From Oscillospiraceae bacterium (lineage in GTDB: Bacteria; Bacillota; Clostridia; Oscillospirales; Oscillospiraceae): a DNA stretch of 64,000 bases. The stretch covers positions 248,001 to 312,000 of the forward strand of contig CAJTCG010000001.1 in the NCBI GenBank assembly GCA_910574635.1, in the 5' to 3' direction. The notes under the pieces were generated by a model. The model had not been told where the DNA came from. It saw nothing but the letters and a program-made list of their open reading frames with translations, and made no database searches. The translations under genes and the position numbers were made by a program. Below, piece by piece: positions 25,874 through 33,646 of the stretch. How positions within the stretch are numbered: the first letter of the stretch is position 1; each line of letters begins with the position of its first letter.

Positions 25874-26890
25874 TTACTCGTTGTCCAGCTCCCGCATCAC
25901 GGCGTGGAGCTTCAAAAGCTTCTTCGCCAGGGGGTCGAAGACCTCCGGCTTTAAGGACTGGGGCCCGTCGCACAGGGCGTGGGCCGGGTCGTTGTGGACC
26001 TCAATTTGAAGCCCGTCGGTCCCCGCCGCCACGGCGGCCCGGGCCATGGGCTCCACCAGCCAGTACTTGCCCGTGGCGTGGCTGGGGTCCACGATGATGG
26101 GCAGGTGGGTGAGCTGGCGCATCACCGGGATGGCGGAGAGGTCCAGGGTGTTGCGGGTGTAGCTCTCGAAGGTGCGGATGCCCCGCTCGCAGAGGATCAC
26201 ATGCTCGTTTCCGCTGGCCATGACGTACTCGGCGCTCATCAGCCACTCCTCGAAGGTGGCGGACATGCCCCGCTTGATCATGACGGGCTTGTCCTGGTGG
26301 CCCACGGCCTTCAAAAGGTCGAAGTTCTGCATGTTCCGGGCCCCGATCTGGATGACGTCCACGTCCTTGAAGAGGGGCAGCTGGGTCACGTCCATCAGCT
26401 CCGTCACAATGGGAAGCCCCGTCTCCTGCCGGGCGGTCTTCAAGTACTCCAGGCCCGTGGCCCCCAGGCCCTGGAAGGCGTAGGGGGAGGTCCGGGGCTT
26501 GAAGGCCCCGCCCCGGAGCATGGTGGCCCCGCTGGCCTTCACCGCCTTGGCGATGGCCACCACCTGCTCCTCGCTCTCCACGGAGCAGGGGCCCGCCATG
26601 ATGGTCAGCGTGCCGCCGCCGATCTGGGTGTTCCCCACGGGGATAACCGTATCCTCCGGGTGGAACTTCCGGTTGGCGTTCTTATAGGGCTCCTGGACCC
26701 GCTTCACGTCCTCGACGATGTCCAGGGCGGCAATGAGGTCGATGTCCAGCTTGGAGGTGTCTCCCACCAGCCCCAGGATGGTGTTGGCCTCGCCGATGCT
26801 GGTGTGGATGGTGACGCCCTTTTCCTGGAGCCAGGAAATGAGGCTGTCCAATTGGTCCCGGTTGGGGTTGTGCTTCAAAATGACAATCAT
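25874..26890 (-). CDS. aroF: 3-deoxy-7-phosphoheptulonate (DAHP) synthase, type I-beta
   Basis: 338 aa. An N-terminal ferredoxin-like domain (about 1-70) precedes the barrel, marked by [28 protein letters not shown] and the metal-binding CERGIRTFE and DPSHATGKY. It condenses PEP with erythrose 4-phosphate, the entry step of the shikimate pathway. SD AGGAGGA seven bases upstream. It is the first structural gene of the operon and starts 42 bases after the attenuator terminator, so its expression should depend on readthrough. Confidence 0.96.
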   Translation of the reverse strand: MIVILKHNPNRDQLDSLISWLQEKGVTIHTSIGEANTILGLVGDTSKLDIDLIAALDIVEDVKRVQEPYKNANRKFHPEDTVIPVGNTQIGGGTLTIMAGPCSVESEEQVVAIAKAVKASGATMLRGGAFKPRTSPYAFQGLGATGLEYLKTARQETGLPIVTELMDVTQLPLFKDVDVIQIGARNMQNFDLLKAVGHQDKPVMIKRGMSATFEEWLMSAEYVMASGNEHVILCERGIRTFESYTRNTLDLSAIPVMRQLTHLPIIVDPSHATGKYWLVEPMARAAVAAGTDGLQIEVHNDPAHALCDGPQSLKPEVFDPLAKKLLKLHAVMRELDNE

Positions 26891-26931
26891 GGCGGATTCC
26901 TCCTAATGAAAATTTGTTTCCAGGGAAACGC

Positions 26932-26963
26932 AAAAAGGCCCGCAGCCGGTTTGGCTGCGGGCC
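26932..26963 (-). terminator. Attenuator terminator of the aro operon
   Basis: Perfect 11-bp stem GGCCCGCAGCC/GGCTGCGGGCC (26937-26947, 26953-26963), 5-base loop and TTTTT in the minus direction, between the leader ORF and aroF. The segment 26948-26957, which includes the loop and one arm, is also complementary over ten bases to 27017-27026 in the leader ORF. The two pairings exclude one another. Confidence 0.85.
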
Positions 26964-26999
26964 GCTTCATACACTGGGTCCTGCATCAGGGCCGGAAGC

Positions 27000-27101
27000 T
27001 CACACACGCTCGATTTCAGCCAAACCACGAAAAGCCTTACCAAACTTGGTAAAGCTAAAGTAGAAATAGCCGTATTCAGCGGTGCGGGCAATGGCGGTCA
27101 T
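27000..27101 (-). CDS. Phe/Tyr leader peptide of the aro operon
   Basis: 33-codon ORF; ATG at 27101 with AAGGGGA eight bases upstream, TGA at 27000-27002. Residues 10-24 are YGYFYFSFTKFGKAF: eight aromatic residues (3 Tyr, 5 Phe) of 15 and no Trp. This is the composition expected when ribosome stalling at Phe/Tyr codons senses charged tRNA. Codons 25-29 contain GGTTTGGCTG (27026-27017), complementary to the terminator segment at 26948-26957. Model (inference): stalling at early aromatic codons leaves this segment free to pair and open the terminator; passage to the stop codon covers it and termination follows. The downstream genes make Phe and Tyr. Too short for normal gene calling. Confidence 0.85.
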   Translation of the reverse strand: MTAIARTAEYGYFYFSFTKFGKAFRGLAEIERV

Positions 27102-27134
27102 GGCTGGGTTCCCCTTTGCTCTTTAGATGTTTAA

Positions 27135-27163
27135 AGCATAACACAACGCCAGGGAAATGGAAA
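27135..27163 (-). promoter_or_regulatory. Probable promoter of the aro operon
   Basis: On the minus strand, TTTCCA (27163-27158) and TATGCT (27140-27135) are 17 bases apart, 34 bases upstream of the leader start codon. The -35 is weak; position and spacing are good. Confidence 0.5.
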
Positions 27164-27316
27164 CTGTGAGTTTTTACAAATGCGGAGGTTTTAGAAAATG
27201 CACGGTTGTGGGTTTTGCGCAGAAACCGAAGGACGGGCCGCCCAGGGGGGCCTGCGGGCTGCGCGTGCCGGAGCTCTTCTGCAGGAGGGAGCCGCCCCCC
27301 GGCGCCTGTTTCCCTG

Positions 27317-27862
27317 TCAGGCGGCGGGGAGGCACCCGGCCATTAAGAGGCTGGTGGCCTTGAGGATATAGTTGGCGTCCCGGAGCATACTGGCCCGGGT
27401 GGCCATGTACTGCTCGTGGAGCTCCTCCAGGGCGGCGATAAGGTCCCGGCGGGCCTGCTGGCGGCGGAGGTGCTGATGGGCAAGATACCCCCGCATGAAG
27501 CGGCGGAAGTCCGTCTCGTAGTTGTGGTGGTCCAGCATGGTGCAGGGGTAGTCCGGGTTGTGGGGGTATGTATAGGCGTCGGCCAGGTAGTGGGTCAGCT
27601 TGCCCAGGGTATAGTACTGCCACATGGTCCACCGCCGGCGGTGCTGGAGCTTTAAAATCTTGGTGTTGATGTAAGCCCGGGAATTGGTGTAGTTATGGCC
27701 CTTAAGCTTGTTGTAGTGCAGGGAGCCCTTCAAATAGCTGAGGGGGTTGACGTCCGGCTGAAAGGACCCGAAGAGGAAGGCCAGCTCAAAGCGCCGGGCG
27801 GAAAAGCCCGTGCCGCTGCGCAGCAGCGTCTGGGCCAGCAGGGTATGGGTACGTTTCTGCAA
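27317..27862 (-). CDS. Zinc-dependent phospholipase C-like protein
   Basis: 181 aa with a TTG start at 27862, nine bases after AGGAGG. The sequence FLFGSFQPDVNP, LKGSLHYNKLKGH, YTLGKLTHYLADAYTYPHN and DHHNYE carries the His/Asp ligands typical of the PlcC/S1-P1 zinc phospholipase fold (PF00882). No signal peptide, so it is likely cytoplasmic, unlike secreted toxin phospholipases. In Clostridia such proteins are common and mostly uncharacterised. Stands alone; the substrate may not be phospholipid. Confidence 0.75.
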   Translation of the reverse strand: MQKRTHTLLAQTLLRSGTGFSARRFELAFLFGSFQPDVNPLSYLKGSLHYNKLKGHNYTNSRAYINTKILKLQHRRRWTMWQYYTLGKLTHYLADAYTYPHNPDYPCTMLDHHNYETDFRRFMRGYLAHQHLRRQQARRDLIAALEELHEQYMATRASMLRDANYILKATSLLMAGCLPAA

Positions 27863-27973
27863 AGTTAGCTCCTCCTAACCGCAAGAGTAGGTTCAGTATA
27901 GCATATTCTCCGGCGGGATGCAAGGGGAAGGCTGTATAAAATTTTTGTATGATCTTGTTAAATTTCACGATTT

Positions 27974-28225
27974 TTAAAAATCATGCCGGGAGCCGCCGTT
28001 GGAGCCGGTTTTTTCGTAGATTCTTACAATCTCCTCGATTCGATAAAAGCAGGTTGGATCGTCCAGCCGGTCATCGTCCAGGACTTTTCGGATGTCTTCC
28101 AAAGCCTGACAGGCGCGGTTTTGCATCAGCTCCGCCAGAAGGGATTGCTTCTCCTCGTCACTGGGCGTAACGGCGGCCCGAAGTTTTTCAGAAAAATTGT
28201 ACAACATTGATTCGTAAAAATCCAT
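27974..28225 (-). CDS. Small conserved-looking hypothetical protein
   Basis: 83 aa from ATG 28225, which has AGGAGGT six bases upstream; longer start at 28252 lacks one. Helical and charged (MDFYESMLYNFSEKLRAA, QALEDIRKVLDDDRLD, FYRIEEIVRIYEKTGS). No domain recognised. It is divergent from the XRE gene at 28322, and the shared 96-base gap could hold a common operator, so the two may be a regulated pair. Confidence 0.6.
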   Translation of the reverse strand: MDFYESMLYNFSEKLRAAVTPSDEEKQSLLAELMQNRACQALEDIRKVLDDDRLDDPTCFYRIEEIVRIYEKTGSNGGSRHDF

Positions 28226-28321
28226 AAGCAACCTCCTGTTAAATCGTCTCATGGTATTTTACATGGTGATTCATGGTAAAGTCAATAAAAAAATACTTCG
28301 TCTTTGACTAAGGTGACATCT

Positions 28322-28582
28322 GTGAATGAAATTATTTTCTACGGCAACAAAAATGTCATTCATAAAAATCTTCGCCGTTTCCGCAAAAAGCGCAGACTTT
28401 CCCAAGAACAATTGGCTGCAAAATTGCAAGTAATGAATGTGAATGTCACACAGCAAATTATCAGCCGAATGGAGCATAACACTCGTATCGTTACCGACTA
28501 TGAGCTGGCCTGTCTCTGCCGTGCCCTGGGCGTGACCGTGGAGGAAATGCTGGCGGATTTTTATGAAGAATACCCCGAGTAG
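28322..28582 (+). CDS. Small XRE-family regulator
   Basis: 86 aa, GTG start at 28322 after AAGGTGA. HTH core: LSQEQLAAKLQVMNVNVTQQ, then IISRMEHNTRIVTDYELA. The helix-turn-helix carries a longer loop than usual (the MNVNVTQQ insertion), as seen in a subgroup of Clostridial XRE proteins. Divergent from the hypothetical at 27974. Probable autorepressor. Confidence 0.8.
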   Translation: MNEIIFYGNKNVIHKNLRRFRKKRRLSQEQLAAKLQVMNVNVTQQIISRMEHNTRIVTDYELACLCRALGVTVEEMLADFYEEYPE

Positions 28583-28593
28583 GGGGGGCCTTT

Positions 28594-29330
28594 ACTCGCC
28601 CTTCGGGCGGGGAGAATGGCAACCAGCGATGGCTGGTTCATTGCACCCCCCATTTTCTCTTTTCCTTCCAGAAGGAAAAGAGAAAACGGGCCGTGCACGG
28701 TCCAAAAGAGAAAAGGAAGTATCGTCCCTGCGGGGGGACGAGGGACGGGGGACGCGCAAGGGGTGCTTCCTCCGGGTACGCATGTCTTCTGCCCGCGGCG
28801 TGGTTTGAGCGGGGGTTTTGGTGGTTGACGAATGGACGTTCTTCTCTTTTCGCTGCCGCACCCTGGCTATTGAAGAAAATAGAAGGTCTACCGTTTTTTC
28901 GACGGTAGACCTTCTTCTGTTTTAGAAAGAGTCCTTCAAAGGCCGGTAAACGCAGTTCCGGCGCAACCACCGGGGTGCGGCAGCGAAAAGAGAAGCTGGT
29001 CCATTCGTCACGGGACAAACCCCCGCTCAATCTAATTGCGCGTGGGAAGTCATTCCGGCTCCGCCGTTCATTCAGGCGCGCCCCCGTCGCGTCCCCCGTT
29101 ACTTCTTTTTCTCTTTTGGACCGTGCACGGCCCGTTTTCTCTTTTTCTTCTGGAAGAAAAACCGGGGCCCCCGCGCGGCCTGCCGCGTGGGGAGAGGAGG
29201 AAGGAACGGAGCAGAGCGCAGTCCTCGCCGTTAGGCGGGGACGGAGTGGGCGGAGTTTCTTCCGACGACATGGGGGGTGCATTGCACCAGCCATCGCTGG
29301 TATCCAATCCTCCCCGCCCGAAGGGCGAGT
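28594..29330. repeat. Giant imperfect palindrome (~740 bp) between XRE gene and ileS
   Basis: The region folds back on itself. Matching blocks from outside inward: 28594-28648 with 29275-29330 (CGCCCTTCGGGCGGGGAG, CCAGCGATGGCTGGT, GCACCCCCC); the TTTTCTCTTT/CCGTGCACGG block near 28660-28720 with 29100-29160; GACGAATGGA near 28830 with 29005; CTTTTCGCTGCCGCACC near 28850 with 28975; and the tip 28881-28915 (AGAAGGTCTACCG with its complement). The right arm has an extra ~110 bases. No ORF in it has family resemblance. It could be a long hairpin RNA, a MITE-like element or a decayed repeat pair. Confidence 0.8.
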
Positions 29331-29337
29331 TCCAGCC

Positions 29338-32097
29338 TCAGAACTGAGGCAAACTCCGCACCGCCGCCGCGCAGCGGGGACAAAGGGCAGGATGCTCCGC
29401 ATCCGCCCCTACGGCGGGCAGTACCTTCCAGCAGCGCTCGCATTTGCCGCCTTCGGCCTTGCGGACCTCCACGGCGGCCTCGCTCCCGGTCTGGACCGTC
29501 ACCTGGGACACAATCAGCAGATCCGCCAGGTTCGGCGTCTCCGCCAGCCAGCCCTCCGCCTCCGGCACGGTGAGGGTCACGGCGGCTTCCAGGCTCTTGC
29601 CAATCTTCTTCTCGCTCCGCGCCGCCTCCAACGCGGCGTTCACCTTGTCCCGCAGAGCCTCAATCACCGCCCAGCGATCCATGGCCGCGCCGTCCAGGGC
29701 GTAGTCCGTGAAGGGCTGGTGCATGTCGTTGAACAAAACGTTCCGACCGTCGTCTCCCTCCCGGTGGGCCATGGCCTGCCAGATCTCGTCGCAGGTGAAG
29801 CAGAGAATCGGGGCCATGATCCGGGTCATGGTGTCCAGAATCAGGTACAAGGCCGTCTGGGCGCTGCGGCGCGGGGCCCCGTCCTTCTCGTCGCAGTAGA
29901 GCCGGTCCTTGATCACGTCCAGGTAGAAGTTGGACATGTCCACCACGCAGAAGTCGTTGACGGCGTGGGTGGCCACCAGGAACTCATACTCGTCGTAGGC
30001 CGCAAAGCACTTTTCCATCAGGGCGTTCAGCCTCGTCACCGCCCAGCGGTCCATCTCCTCCATCTCGCCGGGGGCGGTCAGATGGTTGGGGTCGAAGCCG
30101 TCCAGGTTCCCCAGGCAGTACCGGGCCGTGTTGCGGAATTTCAGATAATTCTGGGAGAGCTGCTTGAAAATCTCGTGGGAGCAGCGCACGTCGGCGTGGT
30201 AGTCCGTGTTCGCCGCCCAGAGACGCAGGATGTCCGCGCCGTATTTGTCAATCACCTCGGCGGGGTCCATGCCGTTTCCGGCGGATTTGTGCATGGCCTT
30301 GCCCTCGCCGTCCACGGTCCAGCCGTGGGTGACGCACTCCTTGAAGGGCGCGCCCTTGCCGAAGGCCCCCACGGCGGTGAGCAGGGAGCTCTGGAACCAG
30401 CCGCGGTACTGGTCCAGGCCCTCCATATACACGGTGGCGGGCCAGAAGCCCTGGTCCTTCTTCATGGCGGCGTAGTGGGTGGAGCCGGAGTCAAACCAGC
30501 CGTCCAGGGTGTCCGTCTCCTTCTCAAAGCCGGACTTCCCGCCGCAGTGGGGGCAGGCGAAGCCGGCGGGGAGAATCTCCTCCGCCTCCTTGGCAAACCA
30601 GGCGTTGGAGCCCTCGGCGCCAAAGAGCTTGGAGATGGCCTCGATAGTCTCGTCCGTCACCACGGGCTTGCCGCAGTCCTTGCAGTAGACCACGGGGATG
30701 GGCAGGCCCCAGCGGCGCTGGCGGGAAATGCACCAGTCGGAGCGCTCCCGGATCATGGACTTCATCCGGTCGATGCCCCACTTGGGCACCCAGCGGACCT
30801 CGCCGGCGGCGGCGCAGGCCTCGTCCTTGAAGCTGTCCACGGAGCAGAACCACTGGGGCGTGGCCCGGAAGATGATGGGGCTCTTGCAGCGCCAGCAGTG
30901 GGGGTAGCTGTGGACGATGTCCTCAGAGGCGAGGAGCATCCCGCTTTCCTTCATGTCCTGGAGAATGACGGGGTTCGACTCGTCGGTGGTCATGCCGGCG
31001 TATTTTCCGGCGTAGTCCGTGTGCCTGCCCTGGTCGTCCACGGGGACCACCATGTCCATGCCATAGCGCTTGCAGGTCTGGTAGTCGTCCGCGCCGAAGC
31101 CCGGGGCGGTGTGGACGCAGCCGGTGCCGGAATCCATGGTGACGTAATCCGCCAGCACCAGGCGGGAGGTCTTCGGCAGGAAGGGGTGGTCCGCCAGCAT
31201 ATTTTCGAAGAAGCTGCCGGGATGCGTCTCCACAATCTCCCAGGAGTCAAAGCCCCCCAGGCCCATGACCTTCTCCGCCAGGGCCTCCGCCACGATATAG
31301 TGCTCGCCGCCCGCCGCCTTCACAATGGCGTAGCTCTCGGCGGGGTGGAGGGCGATGGCCAGGTTCCCCGGCAGGGTCCAGATGGTGGTGGTCCAAATGA
31401 CGAAGAAGAGCTTGCTCTTGTCAAAGGCCCCCAGCTTCCCCTGGTCGTCGTGCATGGGGAACTTCACGTAGACGGTGGTAACGGGGTCCTCCTGGTACTC
31501 GATTTCCGCCTCCGCCAGGGCGGTTTCGTCGTGGGGGCACCAGTACACGGGCTTGAGGCCCTTGTAGATATAGCCCTTTTTATACATCTCCCCGAAGACC
31601 TTCACCTCCTCGGCCTCGAAGCCGGGGTCCATGGTGAGATAGGGGTGGTCCCAGTCGCCCACCACGCCGATGCGCTTAAACGCGTCCCGCTGAACGTCCA
31701 CATAGTGGGCGGCGAAGTCATGGCAGGCGGAACGGAAGTCGGGGATGCTCATGGCCTTGTGGTTGAGCTTATTCTGCTTGATGATGTTGGATTCGATGGG
31801 CATTCCGTGGTTGTCCCAGCCGGGGATATAGGGGGTGTAGTAGCCCCGCATGGCGTAGGACCGGGTGATGATGTCCTTAATGGCCTTGTTCATGGCGGTG
31901 CCCATGTGGATGGACCCGTTGGAGAACGGGGGGCCGTCGTGGAGGCTGAAGAGGGGCTTGCCCTCGTTCTTTTTGAGGAGCTCGTGGTAGAGGTCCTCGT
32001 CCTCCCAGCGCTTGAGCATCTCCGGCTCCCGCTTGGGCAGGCCCGCCCGCATGGGGAAGTCGGTCTTCGGCAGGCAGATGGTTTTGTTGTAGTCCAT
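29338..32097 (-). CDS. ileS: Isoleucyl-tRNA synthetase
   Basis: 919 aa, full length, with ATG 32097 and AGGAGG upstream. The class I signatures are HIGH (here GSIHMGTA, about residue 58) and KMSKS (here KAMHKSAGNG, near residue 600). The editing domain lies between, and a C-terminal zinc finger, CERCWK ... CPRC, is present. It attaches isoleucine to tRNA-Ile in the cytoplasm and clears valine. Preceded by an Ile T-box leader, so it is induced when tRNA-Ile is uncharged. A large plus-strand frame opposite (28975-32103) is a shadow. Confidence 0.98.
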   Translation of the reverse strand: MDYNKTICLPKTDFPMRAGLPKREPEMLKRWEDEDLYHELLKKNEGKPLFSLHDGPPFSNGSIHMGTAMNKAIKDIITRSYAMRGYYTPYIPGWDNHGMPIESNIIKQNKLNHKAMSIPDFRSACHDFAAHYVDVQRDAFKRIGVVGDWDHPYLTMDPGFEAEEVKVFGEMYKKGYIYKGLKPVYWCPHDETALAEAEIEYQEDPVTTVYVKFPMHDDQGKLGAFDKSKLFFVIWTTTIWTLPGNLAIALHPAESYAIVKAAGGEHYIVAEALAEKVMGLGGFDSWEIVETHPGSFFENMLADHPFLPKTSRLVLADYVTMDSGTGCVHTAPGFGADDYQTCKRYGMDMVVPVDDQGRHTDYAGKYAGMTTDESNPVILQDMKESGMLLASEDIVHSYPHCWRCKSPIIFRATPQWFCSVDSFKDEACAAAGEVRWVPKWGIDRMKSMIRERSDWCISRQRRWGLPIPVVYCKDCGKPVVTDETIEAISKLFGAEGSNAWFAKEAEEILPAGFACPHCGGKSGFEKETDTLDGWFDSGSTHYAAMKKDQGFWPATVYMEGLDQYRGWFQSSLLTAVGAFGKGAPFKECVTHGWTVDGEGKAMHKSAGNGMDPAEVIDKYGADILRLWAANTDYHADVRCSHEIFKQLSQNYLKFRNTARYCLGNLDGFDPNHLTAPGEMEEMDRWAVTRLNALMEKCFAAYDEYEFLVATHAVNDFCVVDMSNFYLDVIKDRLYCDEKDGAPRRSAQTALYLILDTMTRIMAPILCFTCDEIWQAMAHREGDDGRNVLFNDMHQPFTDYALDGAAMDRWAVIEALRDKVNAALEAARSEKKIGKSLEAAVTLTVPEAEGWLAETPNLADLLIVSQVTVQTGSEAAVEVRKAEGGKCERCWKVLPAVGADAEHPALCPRCAAAVRSLPQF

Positions 32098-32168
32098 GGG
32101 TAGATTCCTCCTTGTATTATAAAAGTTCTTTATTGCAAATTGTATCCCGTTTTTGCGGGAAACAAATA

Positions 32169-32500
32169 AAACGCGCCCCGTCTCCCTCAAGAGACAGGGC
32201 GCGTAGAACGCTCTGCGATACCACTCTCATTGCCGCCCCCTCACGGGAAACGGCCCCTCATGGCCCGCCAATACGGGCCGATGGAGTAACGCCCATCAAA
32301 CGTCCACGCCTACTGACCCGCAATGCCGTGAAAATGAAGCATTTTCAATGCCGCGTCGTCTTTCAGCAGGAGGCTCCAAGGTGATGTTCGCCGCCACTCC
32401 CGGCCGCCTCGCACCAAAACGGCGGCTCTCTTGGCGGGTTGATGCGCGGCTACTCGTCCTTATCAACGCCCAAATGTTCAGTTGCACCTTATGATAACAC
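32169..32500 (-). promoter_or_regulatory. T-box leader of ileS (isoleucine)
   Basis: Read on the minus strand: stem I starts with GACGAGTAG and AAGAGAGCCG ... GGTG, followed by GAACATCACC with an Ile specifier ATC at 32385-32383. The T-box core GAGTGGTATCGC lies at 32225-32214 (consensus AGGGTGGNACCGCG), and the terminator hairpin ACGCGCCCTGTCTC/GAGACGGGGCGCGT (32204-32171) ends in TTTTATTT. Uncharged tRNA-Ile binding should favour the antiterminator and expression of ileS. Confidence 0.9.
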
Positions 32501-32549
32501 GTTTTTTTCGTTTGTCAACCAGTAAAATTGCAAATTTTCCAATGAACTC

Positions 32550-32705
32550 TCAGCGCTTTTTATGAAGGGCTTCCAGCGCCAGCTCGCCCGCAAGTTTAAA
32601 AAGGGCGTCGGACAGTACCTGCTCGATGCTCCGTCCCGCTTGCTTTGCCACCTTCTCGTAAAACGCCGCCGTTTCCGCCGACAGGCGGATGTTGTATTCT
32701 TTCAT
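32550..32705 (-). CDS. Small ribbon-helix-helix-like protein
   Basis: 51 aa, ATG 32705 with GGGGGAGGTG upstream. The N-terminal strand YNIRLSAETAAFYEKVAKQ and the helix GRSIEQVLSDALFKLAGEL resemble the RHH fold of Arc/CopG-type DNA-binding proteins and antitoxins. Divergent from an XRE gene; the gap contains a minus-strand promoter and repeated TGCATTTTT-type words. Likely a small regulator; no toxin partner is adjacent. Confidence 0.6.
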   Translation of the reverse strand: MKEYNIRLSAETAAFYEKVAKQAGRSIEQVLSDALFKLAGELALEALHKKR

Positions 32706-32726
32706 GGGAATCACCTCCCCCTTACT

Positions 32727-32755
32727 ATTCTATGCGATTTTTGCATAAAAATCAA
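32727..32755 (-). promoter_or_regulatory. Promoter and repeated operator words of the RHH/XRE gap
   Basis: TTGATT (32755-32750) and TAGAAT (32732-32727) with 17-base spacing point to the RHH gene. The words GCGATTTTTGCAT (32734-32746) and GCATTTTTCG (32759-32768) are similar inverted or repeated motifs, a probable operator for one of the two flanking regulators. Confidence 0.5.
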
Positions 32756-32803
32756 TATGCATTTTTCGTATATCCTAAAATAGTAAAAAAGGAGGGGGAG
32801 GCC

Positions 32804-33016
32804 ATGTATCGTCGGCTGCGGGACTTAAGAGAAGACCATGACCTGCCCCAACGGGCTCTGGCGGAGCTGCTTCATGTGTCCCAGGCAACATATTCCCGCT
32901 ATGAGAGCGGTGACCTGGATATTCCCAGCGGGGCCCTGATTGCGCTGGCCAAACACTATCACACCAGCATTGACTATCTGCTGGGGATAACGGATGATCC
33001 GCAACCTCGTTGGTAA
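32804..33016 (+). CDS. Small XRE-family regulator
   Basis: 70 aa from ATG 32804, after GGAGGGGG. A complete single HTH: LPQRALAELLHVSQATYSRYESG and LAKHYHTSIDYLLGITD, an ordinary Cro/C1 repressor with the common C-terminal DYLLG motif (shown in two parts). Divergent from the RHH gene. No other conserved feature. Confidence 0.85.
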   Translation: MYRRLRDLREDHDLPQRALAELLHVSQATYSRYESGDLDIPSGALIALAKHYHTSIDYLLGITDDPQPRW

Positions 33017-33051
33017 AAATCCTTCGTCTTCCAAAAAGGCCGCCCTGTCTC

Positions 33052-33079
33052 TTGACAAAGCGGCCCGGTTTGGTATAAT
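33052..33079 (+). promoter_or_regulatory. Strong promoter for a small RNA
   Basis: Consensus TTGACA (33052-33057) and TATAAT (33074-33079), 16 bases apart. No credible protein gene follows; a hairpin with TTTT is 100 bases downstream. Confidence 0.8.
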
Positions 33080-33085
33080 GAACAT

Positions 33086-33178
33086 GGAAGGGCGCTGTCA
33101 CACGGCGGCTGGCCCTAAAGCTAAACGAGATTACCCGCTAGCCGCTCGGTGCCCGCCGGACGGCTAGCACGCTTTTGT
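33086..33178 (+). ncRNA. Candidate antisense RNA opposite a small peptide gene
   Basis: Predicted from the promoter at 33052-33079 to the hairpin GCTAGCCG/CGGCTAGC (33137-33144, 33161-33168) followed by ACGCTTTT, about 90 bases. It is antisense to the last codon and 3' region of the 28-codon peptide gene at 33164-33250. Similar convergent RNA pairs form type I toxin-antitoxin loci. Its 5' end and existence are predicted only. Confidence 0.5.
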
Positions 33179-33250
33179 GGTAAGTATCCACGTCCACATG
33201 GCGCAAAGCGCCAGGAAACGCAGTACGGCGACAAGCCGTCTCTTCCACAT
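33164..33250 (-). CDS. 28-aa hydrophobic, Trp-containing peptide (candidate type I toxin)
   Basis: ATG at 33250 with AAAGGAGGTGAT eight bases upstream, one of the best ribosome sites in the window. The peptide begins MWKRRLVAVLRFLALC and ends AMWTWILTTKAC: positive N-terminus, one hydrophobic span and three Trp. That is the profile of membrane-acting type I toxins or small membrane regulators. Its own promoter and the convergent antisense RNA support a regulated locus. No family match known to me. Confidence 0.5.
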   Translation of the reverse strand: MWKRRLVAVLRFLALCAMWTWILTTKAC

Positions 33251-33328
33251 CCGCATCACCTCCTTTTGACCGAGATCGCAGGAGATGAGCCAACCGCTTA
33301 TTGTGTGCAACAGCGTCCTTCCGCCCCT

Positions 33329-33357
33329 ATCCTACCAAAGACACCGTTTTTTGTCAA
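33329..33357 (-). promoter_or_regulatory. Promoter of the small peptide gene
   Basis: On the minus strand, TTGACA (33357-33352) and TAGGAT (33334-33329) are 17 bases apart. Predicted start near 33322 leaves a 70-base 5' UTR before the peptide ATG. Confidence 0.7.
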
Positions 33358-33387
33358 ACCCCCCGTCCCCCGTCCTTCGTCCCCCGT

Positions 33388-33432
33388 AAAAGAAAACTCA
33401 GCCGTGAACCCAACAACGTGGTTCACGGCTGA
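33388..33432 (-). terminator. Terminator of tRNA-Gly transcript
   Basis: A 12-bp stem TCAGCCGTGAAC/GTTCACGGCTGA (33398-33409, 33421-33432), then GTTTTCTTTT on the minus strand. Between it and the tRNA is another stem, GAAATTCCCAAC (33439-33450) with its complement at 33489-33500. Confidence 0.8.
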
Positions 33433-33505
33433 AGGCGAAGAAATTCCCAACACAGCGCAGTTTTCGGCGGAGCCGGAAACGGAGCGGCGTTGGGAATTTC
33501 TGAGC

Positions 33506-33581
33506 TGGAGCGGGCAACGAGGCTCGAACTCGCTACCTCCACCTTGGCAAGGTGGCGCTCTACCAGATGAGCTATGCCCGC
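33506..33581 (-). tRNA. tRNA-Gly (anticodon GCC)
   Basis: 76 bases including an encoded CCA end. On the minus strand: 7-bp acceptor stem GCGGGCA/TGCCCGC, D loop with AGCTC...GGTAGAGC, anticodon arm CCACC-TTGCCAA-GGTGG giving GCC, and T arm GCGAG-TTCGAGC-CTCGT. It reads GGC/GGT codons. The Gly T-box before glyS shows a GGC specifier candidate, so this tRNA is its likely ligand. Confidence 0.97.
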
Positions 33582-33646
33582 AAGGACAAGAAGTATTTTA
33601 GCAAAGCTTTCCCCTCTTGTCAAGACCCTGGCAGAAAAAATTTCCT

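Noticed and set aside
28563..29402. Several short frames in the palindrome region
   Set aside because: Their translations are mirror images caused by the inverted repeat, without SD or conserved motif.
28975..32103. 1042-codon plus-strand frame opposite ileS
   Set aside because: Antisense shadow; translation is low-complexity and carries no domain, while ileS is complete.
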